From: Gammaproteobacteria bacterium
GTDB lineage: Bacteria > Pseudomonadota > Gammaproteobacteria > Pseudomonadales > Azotimanducaceae
Reading direction: 5' to 3'
DNA length: 64,000 nucleotides
Assembly: GCA_005799745.1 (NCBI GenBank)
Contig: SYFY01000203.1
Span: forward strand, 1 to 64,000
This document shows, piece after piece, positions 20,728 to 30,515 of this stretch (position 1 is its first letter; every line of letters begins with the position of its first letter). The translations under genes were made by a program, and so were the position numbers. The notes below the pieces were generated by a model. That model searched no databases and was not told the DNA's origin. It saw only the letters and a program-made list of their open reading frames with translations.

Positions 20728-21966
20728 TTGAAAGGCTTTACCACCCGAATCGTTCATAGCGACCGCCAAGATCCCATTGAGCACGGGAGCTTGCAAAAGC
20801 CCGTGCATGCCACTGTGACGTACGGCTACGAAGATGCGCGTGATCTTGCGGCTGTCTTCCAGGGTCGAAAACCCGGCTTCACCTATGGTCGGCAAGGTAA
20901 TCCGACCGTCGAAGCCTTACAGAACAAAGTCACGCGGATGGAAGAAGGTGTTGCAACGGTGTGCTTCAGCACCGGCATGGCTGCGATCGGCACGATGCTG
21001 TTTGCGCTCCTGCGGCGCGGTGACCACTTTGTCTCGAGCTCGTTTCTCTTCGGCAATACCAACAGCCTCTTCAACAGTTTCACGACACAAGGCATCGACG
21101 TCAGTTTTGTCGACGCGACGAGCGTTGATGCAGTGCGCGAAGCGATCAGACCCGAAACCAAACTGATCTTTATAGAGACCATTGCCAACCCGGTGACGCA
21201 GGTATCCGCCCTTGAAGAGATCGGTGTGCTGGCCAAAGAACGTGGTTTGGTTTATGTCGTCGATAACACCATGACGTCGCCCTGGCTGTTCCAACCGAAG
21301 AATGTTGGCGCCAGCTTGATCGTGAATTCGTTGACGAAGTACATAGGTGGTCATGGCAACGCACTGGGAGGCGCGATCACTGAGACTGGCCTTTTCGACT
21401 GGCGATCATTCGAAAACCTCTACGACATCTACAAACAGGGTGATCCGCAGAAGTGGGCCGTCCAGCAGATCAAGAAAAAGGGCTTGAGGGATTTTGGGGC
21501 TGCGCTTGCACCAGAAGCGGCCCATCACATCGCTGTCGGTGCGGAAACCTTGGCGTTACGCATGGAGCGTCAATGTGCAAATGCGCAGCGACTGACCGAA
21601 TTTCTTGAGGCGCAGCCCTGGGTCAACGCCGTCTATTACCCTGGGCTCAAGTCACATCCACAACATCATCGGGCGAAGCATTTGTTCCGCCATCCCGGTG
21701 CGCTTTTCGGTTTTGAACTCTCCCATGAAGTGGATCTCTGGGCGTTCCTGAATGCACTCAAGGTGATCATCAAATCGAGCAATCTCGGCGATAACCGAAC
21801 ACTCGCCATTCCGGTGGCGCATACAATCTATTTTGAGATGGGGCCGGAACGTCGCGCGAGCATGGGCATTGATAATTCACTCATTCGAATTTCCGTAGGT
21901 ATCGAAGAGCCGGATGATCTCATCAACGATTTGAGTGATGCCTACGCGGCTATCGCCAAAATCTAA
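20728..21966 (+). CDS. Cystathionine gamma-synthase family PLP-dependent enzyme
   Basis: TTG start; TYGRQGNPTVEALQNKVTRMEEG, VVDNTMTSPWLFQPKNVGASLIVNSLTKYIGGHGN (PLP lysine region). Confidence 0.9.
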   Translation: MKGFTTRIVHSDRQDPIEHGSLQKPVHATVTYGYEDARDLAAVFQGRKPGFTYGRQGNPTVEALQNKVTRMEEGVATVCFSTGMAAIGTMLFALLRRGDHFVSSSFLFGNTNSLFNSFTTQGIDVSFVDATSVDAVREAIRPETKLIFIETIANPVTQVSALEEIGVLAKERGLVYVVDNTMTSPWLFQPKNVGASLIVNSLTKYIGGHGNALGGAITETGLFDWRSFENLYDIYKQGDPQKWAVQQIKKKGLRDFGAALAPEAAHHIAVGAETLALRMERQCANAQRLTEFLEAQPWVNAVYYPGLKSHPQHHRAKHLFRHPGALFGFELSHEVDLWAFLNALKVIIKSSNLGDNRTLAIPVAHTIYFEMGPERRASMGIDNSLIRISVGIEEPDDLINDLSDAYAAIAKI

Positions 21967-21997
21967 TCGACTAACGATCATATTCAGCGGGGTACGT

Positions 21998-22762
21998 ATG
22001 GGCAGACTCGAAGGCAAAACCGCCATCATCACCGGTGGTGCCGGTGGCATTGGCAAAGCAGCCGGTGCACTCTTTGCGAAAGAAGGGGCCAATGTGTTGC
22101 TCGTAGATCTTTCAGAAGATGCCCTCAAAGCGGCGGTATCCGAGATTGGCAGCAATCGGGTCCATTGGTATGTGGGGGATGTGACCAAGGCGAAAGACAA
22201 CGATGGCATGGTCGCCGCAGCCAAAGAGAAGTTTGGTGGTGTTGACGTTTTTCTCGCGAATGCCGGCATTGAAGGTGATGTGAAGCCCATCGAAGAATAC
22301 GACGAAGCGCGGTTCGATCAGGTGATCGCGGTTAACGTGAAAGGTGTTTTTCTTGGCCTCAAGTCATCCATGCCCGCCATGCGCGAACGAGGGGGTGGTT
22401 CCATCGTCATCACGTCGTCAGTCGCGGGTGTTCAAGGCAGCCCAGGTGTCGCACCTTATGTCACCAGTAAACATGCTGTGATCGGCATGATGCGTTCGGC
22501 TTCCAAAGAAGGCGCGCCCCATAAGATCCGTGTTAACACGGTAAACCCATCGCCGGTGGAAACCCGAATGATGCGCAGCCTCGAAGAAGGCTTTATGCCC
22601 GGTCATGCCGATGTCGCCAAACAGGGTATGGCGAGCCGTATCCCGCTCGGCCGTTATGGCATGCCGGAAGAAATTGCCCAGGTCATGTTGTTTCTCGCCA
22701 GTGATGATTCAAGTTGGGTGACAGGTAGCGTCTACCTCGCCGATGGCGGTAGTACGTCCTGA
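21998..22762 (+). CDS. SDR family oxidoreductase
   Basis: GKTAIITGGAGGIGKAAG, NAG motif, YVTSKHAVIGMM. Confidence 0.9.
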   Translation: MGRLEGKTAIITGGAGGIGKAAGALFAKEGANVLLVDLSEDALKAAVSEIGSNRVHWYVGDVTKAKDNDGMVAAAKEKFGGVDVFLANAGIEGDVKPIEEYDEARFDQVIAVNVKGVFLGLKSSMPAMRERGGGSIVITSSVAGVQGSPGVAPYVTSKHAVIGMMRSASKEGAPHKIRVNTVNPSPVETRMMRSLEEGFMPGHADVAKQGMASRIPLGRYGMPEEIAQVMLFLASDDSSWVTGSVYLADGGSTS

Positions 22763-22783
22763 CGGATTTACAGAGTTTCTCTC

Positions 22784-23716
22784 ATGAAAGAAGCGTTGCT
22801 CCGTACTGAACTTGATCTGCCCAATCGCCGCAGTGGCAAAGTGCGCGACCTCTACGATGTACCTATGGCCGATGGCAGCCATGCAGTATTGATCGTTGCT
22901 ACGGACCGCATCAGTGCCTTTGATGTGGTGATGGCCAATGGCTTGCCTGGAAAAGGCATCGTGCTGACGCAACTTTCGCGCTTCTGGTTCGACAAATTCA
23001 AAGACGTGATTCCAAACCATCTCATCTCCATGGATGTAATGGATGTGCCCGGTTTGACCGATGCGGCTCGCCATGTTTTGGATGGGCGCATCATGTTGTG
23101 CCGCAAGGCGGAAATCCTGCCGATAGAGTGTATCGCCCGGGGTTACATCACGGGCAGCGGATGGGTCGACTATCAATCGAGTGGCTCCGTGTGTGGCCAG
23201 ATACTGCCGACCGGGCTTCGCAACAGCGATCGTCTGGCGGAGCCGATCTTTACACCGGCAACCAAGGCTGCGAGTGGCCACGACCAGAACATCAGCTTTG
23301 AAGAAGCTGTCGCGGTGATCGGTGAATCACACATGCGCTTCATGCGTAAAACGACACTTGACCTCTATGCGCGTGCGCGTGACTACGCTGCATCGCGTGG
23401 AATCCTGCTTGCCGATACCAAGTTTGAATTTGGTTTATTGCCCGGCGCGACGACACCGATTCTGGTCGATGAGATTTTTACGCCTGACAGTTCGCGCTTC
23501 TGGCCAGCGGATGATTGGGAGCTGGGTCGCGAGCAGCGAAGCTTCGATAAACAGATTGTGCGCAACTACCTCGAAACACTGGTGAAAGCCGGCCGGTGGG
23601 ACAAGACGCCACCAGGACCGCGTCTGCCCGAAGACGTGATTGAGCGAACCTTGGCGCGTTATCTCGAAGCTCATGAACGATTGACCGGCGCCGCGCTTGA
23701 TCTCTCGAAGTACTGA
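22784..23716 (+). CDS. purC: Phosphoribosylaminoimidazole-succinocarboxamide synthase
   Basis: RRSGKVRDLYDV, ATDRISAFDVVMANGLPGKGIVLTQLS, IECIARGYITGSGW. Confidence 0.95.
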   Translation: MKEALLRTELDLPNRRSGKVRDLYDVPMADGSHAVLIVATDRISAFDVVMANGLPGKGIVLTQLSRFWFDKFKDVIPNHLISMDVMDVPGLTDAARHVLDGRIMLCRKAEILPIECIARGYITGSGWVDYQSSGSVCGQILPTGLRNSDRLAEPIFTPATKAASGHDQNISFEEAVAVIGESHMRFMRKTTLDLYARARDYAASRGILLADTKFEFGLLPGATTPILVDEIFTPDSSRFWPADDWELGREQRSFDKQIVRNYLETLVKAGRWDKTPPGPRLPEDVIERTLARYLEAHERLTGAALDLSKY

Positions 23717-23725
23717 GTCTCTGGT

Positions 23726-24061
23726 GTGGATTGGACGACCTATAAATCGATCGCTGCGCGAGCAGATGTCTGCTCGCGTGAATTGATTGATTGGTCCGCT
23801 CGACGAGTAACGAACCCAGCAGTACGAGAAGCGCTGACGGACTGTCTTCGTGGAAAGCCCTGGGAGCGACCAACCGATGCGGTCCAGGACCCACGTGTCG
23901 ATCTTTTCACGGTGAGCTTCCACGAACCACACATCTCGGGGCTGATTGTCGCGCTGGAACATTGCGACGACGCGGGCACAAAGAGAGGCCGTCATGCGAT
24001 CATCGTCTGGCGCGAATATCGTCATTTTATTCATCAGTTAACTGGAGGAGAGGTCACTCAC
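23726..24061 (+). CDS. Small uncharacterised protein in the same frame as the following epoxide-hydrolase-like gene
   Basis: GTG start; MDWTTYKSIAARADVCSRELIDWSARR...IVWREYRHFIHQL; no stop before the downstream ATG (ORF runs to 24442). Confidence 0.5.
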
Positions 24062-24442
24062 ATGCAAGCAGCAGATACCGTCAACCGATTAATGGCCGCG
24101 TTCGACAACCGGGACGTCGATGGCATCGCGGGTTGTTTCGCGCCCAACGCCCTCTACCACAACATTCCGATGGAACCAGTAACCGGGGTTGATGCCATCA
24201 AGGCCTCGCTCGCTCCGTTCATGGGCATGGCATCGGAAGTGAAATTCGAAGTGTTGCGCAGTGTGACCAATGGCAACGTCGTGATGAATGAGCGAATCGA
24301 CCGTTTCAACATGGGCGGCAAGTGGCTCTCCATTGCCGTCATGGGCGTTTTTGAAGTAGGTCCTAATGGCATCACCGCGTGGCGCGACTACTTTGATCTG
24401 GGTCAATTCCAGTCGCAGATGGCTGCGATCCAAGGCGGCTGA
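24062..24442 (+). CDS. Limonene-1,2-epoxide hydrolase-like / SnoaL-type protein
   Basis: ATG preceded by GGAGGAG; VNRLMAAFDNRDVDGIAGCFAPNALYHNIPMEPVTGVDAIKASL...ITAWRDYFDLGQFQ. Confidence 0.8.
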   Translation: MQAADTVNRLMAAFDNRDVDGIAGCFAPNALYHNIPMEPVTGVDAIKASLAPFMGMASEVKFEVLRSVTNGNVVMNERIDRFNMGGKWLSIAVMGVFEVGPNGITAWRDYFDLGQFQSQMAAIQGG

Positions 24443-24463
24443 TTCGATTTCGGAGCAATTCAG

Positions 24464-24685
24464 ATGGCACGACATGAAGTTGAAAGCGAAGTCGCGGGGT
24501 CGGTGTGGAAAGTCGAGGTGGTCGTGGGAGCAACGGTTGCCAAAGGGGACGTACTCATCATCCTGGAATCCATGAAAATGGAGATCCCTGTAGAAAGTCC
24601 GGTGAACGGGGTAGTTGAGGAAATCCTCGTGAAACCCGAAGACCAAGTGGCGGAAGAGCAGGTGTTGGTGATCGTGCGGAGCTAA
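24464..24685 (+). CDS. Biotin/lipoyl attachment domain protein (BCCP-like)
   Basis: 73 aa with the biotinylation motif ILESMKMEIPVESPVNG. Confidence 0.92.
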   Translation: MARHEVESEVAGSVWKVEVVVGATVAKGDVLIILESMKMEIPVESPVNGVVEEILVKPEDQVAEEQVLVIVRS

Positions 24686-24821
24686 CGTTCTCCGAATCGC
24701 CCGACAAAACCCGTGTTCGAGAGCCTGTGTTAAGGTACGCGCCCGGCCCGCCGGTAACCCGCTGCAGCCGGGTAGCTCGCTTAAGCGAGTAGCCTGCTGA
24801 AACTTCTGGAGATCAGAGATC

Positions 24822-25640
24822 ATGACTGAGTTAGTTACTATAGCTGTTGAAAACGGTGTTGCCGATGTGCGCCTCAATCGCGCTGACAAATACAACGCAC
24901 TCAGCCCCGAGATGTTCTCCGCGATCATCGCTGCAGGGGAAAAACTGCAGAACGCCAAAGATGTTCGAGCAGTAGTGATCTCCGGTAATGGTCCAGGATT
25001 CTGTGCAGGCCTCGACATGACGAGCATGCAGGGTCTTGGTAAAGGCAGTGGTGGTGATAGCGGTGGCGGCACACCAAATCTGCTCCGCCGCGACATGGAA
25101 CGACCGGAGAATCATGCACAGCGACCGGCGTTTATCTGGCGCAAGATTCCGGTGCCTGTGATCTGTGCGATTCACGGGGTCGCCTATGGTGGTGGTATGC
25201 AGATCGCCCTTGGTTCCGATATTCGTATCGCGGCACCGGACGCCAAGATGTCAGTGATGGAGATCAAGTGGGGACTGATCCCCGATATGGGCATCACGCA
25301 GTCGCTTCGGGATGTTGTGCCGATGGATGTGGCCAAGGAACTCACCTTCACGGGCCGTATTCTCTCCGGTACCGAAGCGAAGGAGCTTGGACTCGTCACT
25401 TACGTCGATTCCAATCCGCTACAGCGTGCGCTGTCGATCGCTCGGGAAGTCGCGGGCAAGAACCCGGATGCCATTCGTCGCGGCAAGGAGCTCTTTGAGA
25501 AGAGCTGGCGTGCCGAACCACGTGAAGGTCTTGAACTCGAAGCGAAACTGCAGATGGAGCTCATTGGTTCTTCCAACCAGGCAGAAGCCGTGAAAGCCAA
25601 CTTCGAGAAACGCGCGCCAAACTTCAAAGACCCCGCATAG
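24822..25640 (+). CDS. Crotonase/enoyl-CoA hydratase family protein
   Basis: NRADKYNALSPEM, ISGNGPGFCAGLDM, IHGVAYGGGMQIALGSDIRIAAPDAKMSVMEIKWGLIPDMG. Confidence 0.92.
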   Translation: MTELVTIAVENGVADVRLNRADKYNALSPEMFSAIIAAGEKLQNAKDVRAVVISGNGPGFCAGLDMTSMQGLGKGSGGDSGGGTPNLLRRDMERPENHAQRPAFIWRKIPVPVICAIHGVAYGGGMQIALGSDIRIAAPDAKMSVMEIKWGLIPDMGITQSLRDVVPMDVAKELTFTGRILSGTEAKELGLVTYVDSNPLQRALSIAREVAGKNPDAIRRGKELFEKSWRAEPREGLELEAKLQMELIGSSNQAEAVKANFEKRAPNFKDPA

Positions 25641-25659
25641 GGCGGTTGGTCCGTAAGGC

Positions 25660-27213
25660 ATGAGTTGGGAGTCCGAAGCCGACGAGATTCGTCGTCGGCG
25701 TGAACTCGCCCAAGTCCAAGGTGGCGAGAGTGGCATCAGCAAGCAGCACTCGCAGGGCCGACTCACGATTCGGGAACGAATCGATGCCTTGCTCGATCCT
25801 GGATCGTTCGAAGAACAAGGCCTCGCGACTGCAGTTCCTGACTACGACGATGAGGGGCGAATTCGCGAATTCGTTCCCGCGAACTACGTGCTTGGCTTCG
25901 GCAAGATCGATGGCCGTCGAATTGCCGTCGGTGGTGAAGATTTCACGCTGAAAGGGGGCTCACCTAATCCTACGGGTCTGCGCAAGAGTGTTTATGCGGA
26001 GAACATGGCGTGTCACTACAAAGTGCCGCTCGTGCGGCTGCTTGAAGGCGGTGGTGGCAGTGTCAAAGGCAGCGGCAAACCCGGCACGAGCTGGGGAGAT
26101 CCGGTTTTTAACGAACCGAGATTTCGCATCATTGCTGATGCTATGGGCCAGGTACCGGTGGTCTCAGCAGCGTTGGGAGCCGTTGCAGGGTTTCCAGCGG
26201 GGAGATTGGTCGCATCACACTTCTCGGTGATGACTAAAGAAACCGCGCAGGTGATGACGGGTGGACCGGCGCTGGTTGAGCGCGCGCTCGGTACCAAGCT
26301 CACCAAAGCTCAGCTAGGCGGTGCGGCGATCCACGCGAAGAGCGGTGTGGTCGATAACCTTGCAGACGATGAACTTGACGCATTCCGGCAGATCCGACGA
26401 TTCCTCTCCTATCTGCCTGCGCATGTGAATGAACGCGCGCCTCGCCATTCATGCACCGATCCAGTGGAACGCATGGAAGACGAACTCATTCGCATCGTTC
26501 CCCGTGAGAGTAACAAGGCGTTCAACGCGCGCCTCATCCTCGACATGGTGATGGATGCGGGCTCCGTGTTTGAACTCGGTGCTTCCTTTGGCAAAGGCCA
26601 GATCTGTGCACTTGCGCGATTGTCGGGACAATCGGTAGGCGTGATGATCAACAACAACAAGATCTACGCGGGTTCGATGACGGCGCAGGCGGCGCAGAAG
26701 TACCGGCGGTTTGTGGAGTTGTGTGATCTCTTCCATCTGCCCATCGTCAACTTCGTCGACCAACCTGGCTTCATGATTGGCCCAGAGGCTGAAAAGGCCG
26801 GGACGATTCGCTTCGGCATGGCGGCGGTTTCGGCAGCGGTTCAATCGGTGGTGCCGTGGGCAGTGATACAAGTCCATAAAGGTTTTGGTGTCGCCACTGC
26901 GGCACACTACGCGCCGGATGCCTATGTGCTCGCTTGGCCTTCCGTTGAAAGTGGCGCGTTACCCCTCGAAGGTGGTGTGGCCGTCGCCTTCCAAAAGGAA
27001 ATTGCAGCCGCACCGGACCCTGAGGCGAAACGTAAAGAACTTGAGGACATGCTCCGCGCTAGGCGGAATCCGTATGCGCGCGCGGAATCGTTCTCCGTCC
27101 ATGAAATGATCGACCCACGAGAGACGCGGCCTTACCTGTGCCGTTGGATCGAGTGGATTCAACCCTTGCTGGAAACCCTGAAAGGTCCGGTCCGTTTCGG
27201 AATCCGCCCATGA
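25660..27213 (+). CDS. Acyl-CoA carboxylase carboxyltransferase (beta) subunit
   Basis: 517 aa; RLTIRERIDALLDPGSFEE, VGGEDFTLKGGS, FVDQPGFMIGPEAEKAGTIRFG. Confidence 0.9.
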   Translation: MSWESEADEIRRRRELAQVQGGESGISKQHSQGRLTIRERIDALLDPGSFEEQGLATAVPDYDDEGRIREFVPANYVLGFGKIDGRRIAVGGEDFTLKGGSPNPTGLRKSVYAENMACHYKVPLVRLLEGGGGSVKGSGKPGTSWGDPVFNEPRFRIIADAMGQVPVVSAALGAVAGFPAGRLVASHFSVMTKETAQVMTGGPALVERALGTKLTKAQLGGAAIHAKSGVVDNLADDELDAFRQIRRFLSYLPAHVNERAPRHSCTDPVERMEDELIRIVPRESNKAFNARLILDMVMDAGSVFELGASFGKGQICALARLSGQSVGVMINNNKIYAGSMTAQAAQKYRRFVELCDLFHLPIVNFVDQPGFMIGPEAEKAGTIRFGMAAVSAAVQSVVPWAVIQVHKGFGVATAAHYAPDAYVLAWPSVESGALPLEGGVAVAFQKEIAAAPDPEAKRKELEDMLRARRNPYARAESFSVHEMIDPRETRPYLCRWIEWIQPLLETLKGPVRFGIRP

Positions 27214-27256
27214 CAGAGATAATCCAGATTCATCTGACAGACTGAGGTAACAGCAC

Positions 27257-28123
27257 ATGACTTATTCCTTCGAAGGCAAAGTAGCGATCATCACCGGCGC
27301 TGGAGGTGGCCTTGGTCGCTGTCACGCTCTCGAACTGGCCAAGCGTGGCTGCAAAGTCCTGGTGAATGACTTAGGCGGCGCGATGGACGGCTCTGGTGGC
27401 TCATCACAAGCCGCTCATGCGGTGGTTGCAGAGATCAAGGCAGCAGGTGGTGAAGCGCTTGCCAACGGTGGCTCTGTATCCGATGCCAAAGGTGCCAAGA
27501 GCATGGTTGATGATGCGATGAACGTGTGGGGCCGCGTCGACATCCTGATCAACAACGCTGGCATTCTGCGTGACAAGTCATTCCACAAAATGGACATGAC
27601 GGATTTCAACATGGTGATGAACGTCCACCTCACTGGCGCTGCCATGGTGACCCGCGAGGTTTGGGAAATCATGCGAACCCAGAACTACGGTCGCATCGTC
27701 ATGACCACTTCTCCCACGGGTCTGTATGGCAACTTCGGTCAAGCCAACTATGGCGCCGCAAAGCTTGCACAGGTTGGGTTGATGAATACGCTCAAGATTG
27801 AAGGCGCGAAGTACAACATTCGCGTGAACACGATTGCCCCAGTGGCCGCCACGCGCATGACGGAAAACCTGATGCCGGAAGCCGTACTCAAGAAGCTCGG
27901 ACCCGAGCTCGTCACACCTGCAGTGGTTTATCTGTGCACGGAGGATGCGCCTAACGGCGTCATCATTCAGGCACAAGGTGGACGGTTCTCTACGGCCATC
28001 ATCGTCGAGAATGAAGGCGTGAATATCGGCGTGGATGCGACGGTTGAAGACATTGCCGACAACTACAAGAAGATCGTTGAGCTCACGAATCTCCGTCCGC
28101 GGGCCATGTTGCAGTCGAACTAA
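27257..28123 (+). CDS. SDR family oxidoreductase (MFE-2/HSD17B4-like 3-hydroxyacyl-CoA dehydrogenase type)
   Basis: KVAIITGAGGGLGRCHALELAKRGCKVLVNDLGGAMDGSG, NNAGILRDKSFHKM, YGAAKLAQVGLMNTL. Confidence 0.88.
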   Translation: MTYSFEGKVAIITGAGGGLGRCHALELAKRGCKVLVNDLGGAMDGSGGSSQAAHAVVAEIKAAGGEALANGGSVSDAKGAKSMVDDAMNVWGRVDILINNAGILRDKSFHKMDMTDFNMVMNVHLTGAAMVTREVWEIMRTQNYGRIVMTTSPTGLYGNFGQANYGAAKLAQVGLMNTLKIEGAKYNIRVNTIAPVAATRMTENLMPEAVLKKLGPELVTPAVVYLCTEDAPNGVIIQAQGGRFSTAIIVENEGVNIGVDATVEDIADNYKKIVELTNLRPRAMLQSN

Positions 28124-28130
28124 GGAGCTC

Positions 28131-28162
28131 TTGTAGGAGCGGCTTGGAGGCCGCTCCTACAA
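28131..28162. repeat. REP-like perfect inverted repeat between convergent genes (possible bidirectional terminator)
   Basis: TTGTAGGAGCGGC-TTGGAG-GCCGCTCCTACAA: 13-bp perfect arms, 6-nt loop. Confidence 0.8.
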
Positions 28163-28163
28163 C

Positions 28164-30376
28164 TCAATCCTTCCAGGAAGCCCGATTTTGTAACAACGAC
28201 CCAGGCCGGTCAGAAACAAACTGACGCACGAGCGCTGGCAACAATACGACGTCCGCAATGAGCGCGATGAACATCGTCGTGATCATCAGCATTGCAAAGT
28301 CGTGGAACGGCTGCATTTCCGCGAAGAACAACACCACAAAGCCGAGGCAGACCGCCAGCGTCGTCGTCATCACGGGCGCAATTAACTCTCTGACCGTTCG
28401 CAACATGGCCGTCGCTGGGTCGTAACCACTTCGCTGCAATTGTCGGAGCCGAACCACGAGGTGCGTCGTATCGTCGAGCACAATACCGAACGCCATGGCT
28501 GCGACGAGCGAGCTGCCCATGTCGATGGCCACTCCTGCAGCGCCGAGCAGCGCGAGGCCGGCCAATACCGGGATAGCGTTCACGATGATCCCGATCACCG
28601 CATAGGGTACGGACCTGAAAATCACCAAGAGCATTGCGAAGACCAATGCTGTGCTGACGGCGAGTCCTTTGAGGTTGTCTGAACCGATGCGACGGCCCGT
28701 TTCGAAAAAGCTGGCTACCCGACCGACGTAGTAGCCGTTGATATCGTTTTCCGCGAGGTATTGCTCGACGATGACTTTCATCTCGTGGTAACCGCCGGAG
28801 CCAATCTAGGGAATCTGGAAATTCACCAGGATCCGTGAACGATCTTCGTCCATGTAAAGCTCAAGGTCTTCCGGATCGAACCAGATGAAGAGCTGCGCGA
28901 GTGTCTCTTCGTCTTCAGGAAATCCTGCCTCCGGATTTCCGCTTACAGCTCGGTTTAGTTGCACGATCTGATCGTAGAACCACACCGCCTGAAAGCCACT
29001 GGGGTACTTCTCGTACATCGTGTCGATGAGCGGCTTCAGCTTGATCCAGGTTTCAGGATCCTCGGCACTTTCCACTTCCACCATGAGAGGCAGGTTCATT
29101 CGGCTAAACCACTGACCCGCAGTCTCATAGTCTGCCCGATACGAATTCGACATCGGCAGATAGTCGGTGGGACTGTAGTCAACCTTCAGCCTCGACCTAC
29201 CGTAAACGATGCCGAGCACAAAGAAGATCAACAAGCCGATACCCGCAGCACTATGAATCAGCGGCCAGCGCGGCACGGTGAACTGCACGGTGAAACGTAG
29301 GTTTTTTGCGCCGTACAGAACCGGGAAAGCGAAGAGGAAAACGCCCACCGTTGCTGCACAGATACCTACAACGCCCATGATCGCCAGAGCTTGCACGTCG
29401 GGCGCTGGCGTCATGCCAGTACAGGCAAACCCCACTGCGGTGGTCAACCCCGCAAATATGCAGGGCATCCAGGCCTCATCCGGGATGAGCTTGCGTTCGG
29501 CCTGTCGCGCACATATCCATGTGCGTTAATGACGAAAGTGCCGGTCAGAGGAACGAGAAGAAAAATAACCAGTGAGGTCGCCGGAGTCAGTGCCATCCCG
29601 ATCCAGCCCATGAAACCGTAGGAGAATCCGACTACGAAAATCGAAAGGCCGAGTGCCACGAGGGTCGACGTGGAAGAACGGGTGATCGCGTACACAAAGA
29701 TCAACATGGCCACGAGAATTGCAGCAACCAGGCTGGAGTCCCGTGCGACAACCCGCGAAAGCTCGGCGCTGACGATGGCTTCACCGGTGATAACCATACG
29801 ACCACCGGCCGCGTTGGCTTCCGCGGCGAGAGGCTTGTAGATGTCCACCAGTAAATCGCTGAAGGTGGTGGCGTTCTGCCCAGGAGCGGCAATAAGGAAC
29901 AGGGCAGCAGCTTTTCCGTCCGGTGAGACGAGCACATTGCGATAAGGCGCATAGTTCGTAGCGGCCACGCAACGATCGGCGGGCGAACTGAATTCAGCGT
30001 CGCGGAACCGACTGAGATCAACGGTGTCGCCGCTGCCAATTACATAGCGGGTGGACATCGAAGCGAGTGAAAGCGTGCGATCAATCACGGGGTGTTCAGC
30101 GAATGCAGCTTCGGTTTTTTTGATCAGATCCCAACCTGCTTCCGAGCAAAACAGGTCTTCGAAGACCACCAGGGCGCCCTGGTCGTTGGGAAATCTCGCG
30201 AGGTAGTCGGAATAACGAGCAACCGTTTCCGGGTCGGCCGGAAGCATCGCCTCGGAAGCGTCGTCAGTGACTTTAAGTCGTGTTGCACCGAGCGCGGCAA
30301 GCACGAAAAGCACTGCAAATCCCAGCAGTGCCAGACGTTTTTGTTTTGTTATGGAATCCACGGTGGTCCCTATCAC
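28164..30376 (-). pseudogene. MMPL/RND-family exporter broken by a frameshift near 29510 and an in-frame TAG at 28806-28808
   Basis: Three consecutive ORFs make one protein: SITKQKRLALLGFAVLFVLAALGATRLKVTDDASEAMLP...TGTFVINAHGYV / ARQAERKLIPDEAWMPCIFAGLTTAVGFACTGMTPAPDV...ILVNFQIP / * IGSGGYHEMKVIVEQYLAENDINGYYVGRVASFFETGRRIG.... Confidence 0.88.
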
Positions 30377-30515
30377 CCAAGGGCGAGATTAAACCTCAAT
30401 CGAACGTCGCTTCCTATCTACATGTTGTTTTACCAAGTGCTCTAATTCCGGTCCATTGTGTCCTGCCGTAGCAGGCGCTATCGTCCAAGCCAAAGAAGAA
30501 TGGGGAGAAGCGAAT

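Noticed and set aside
22784-23716. purC and the purN-like gene as a purine operon
   Set aside because: They are about 35 kb apart on opposite strands, so no operon is supported.
24089-25096. 335-aa antisense ORF
   Set aside because: Opposite the LEH-like, BCCP and crotonase genes, with low-complexity Pro/His/Arg content; no recognisable domain.
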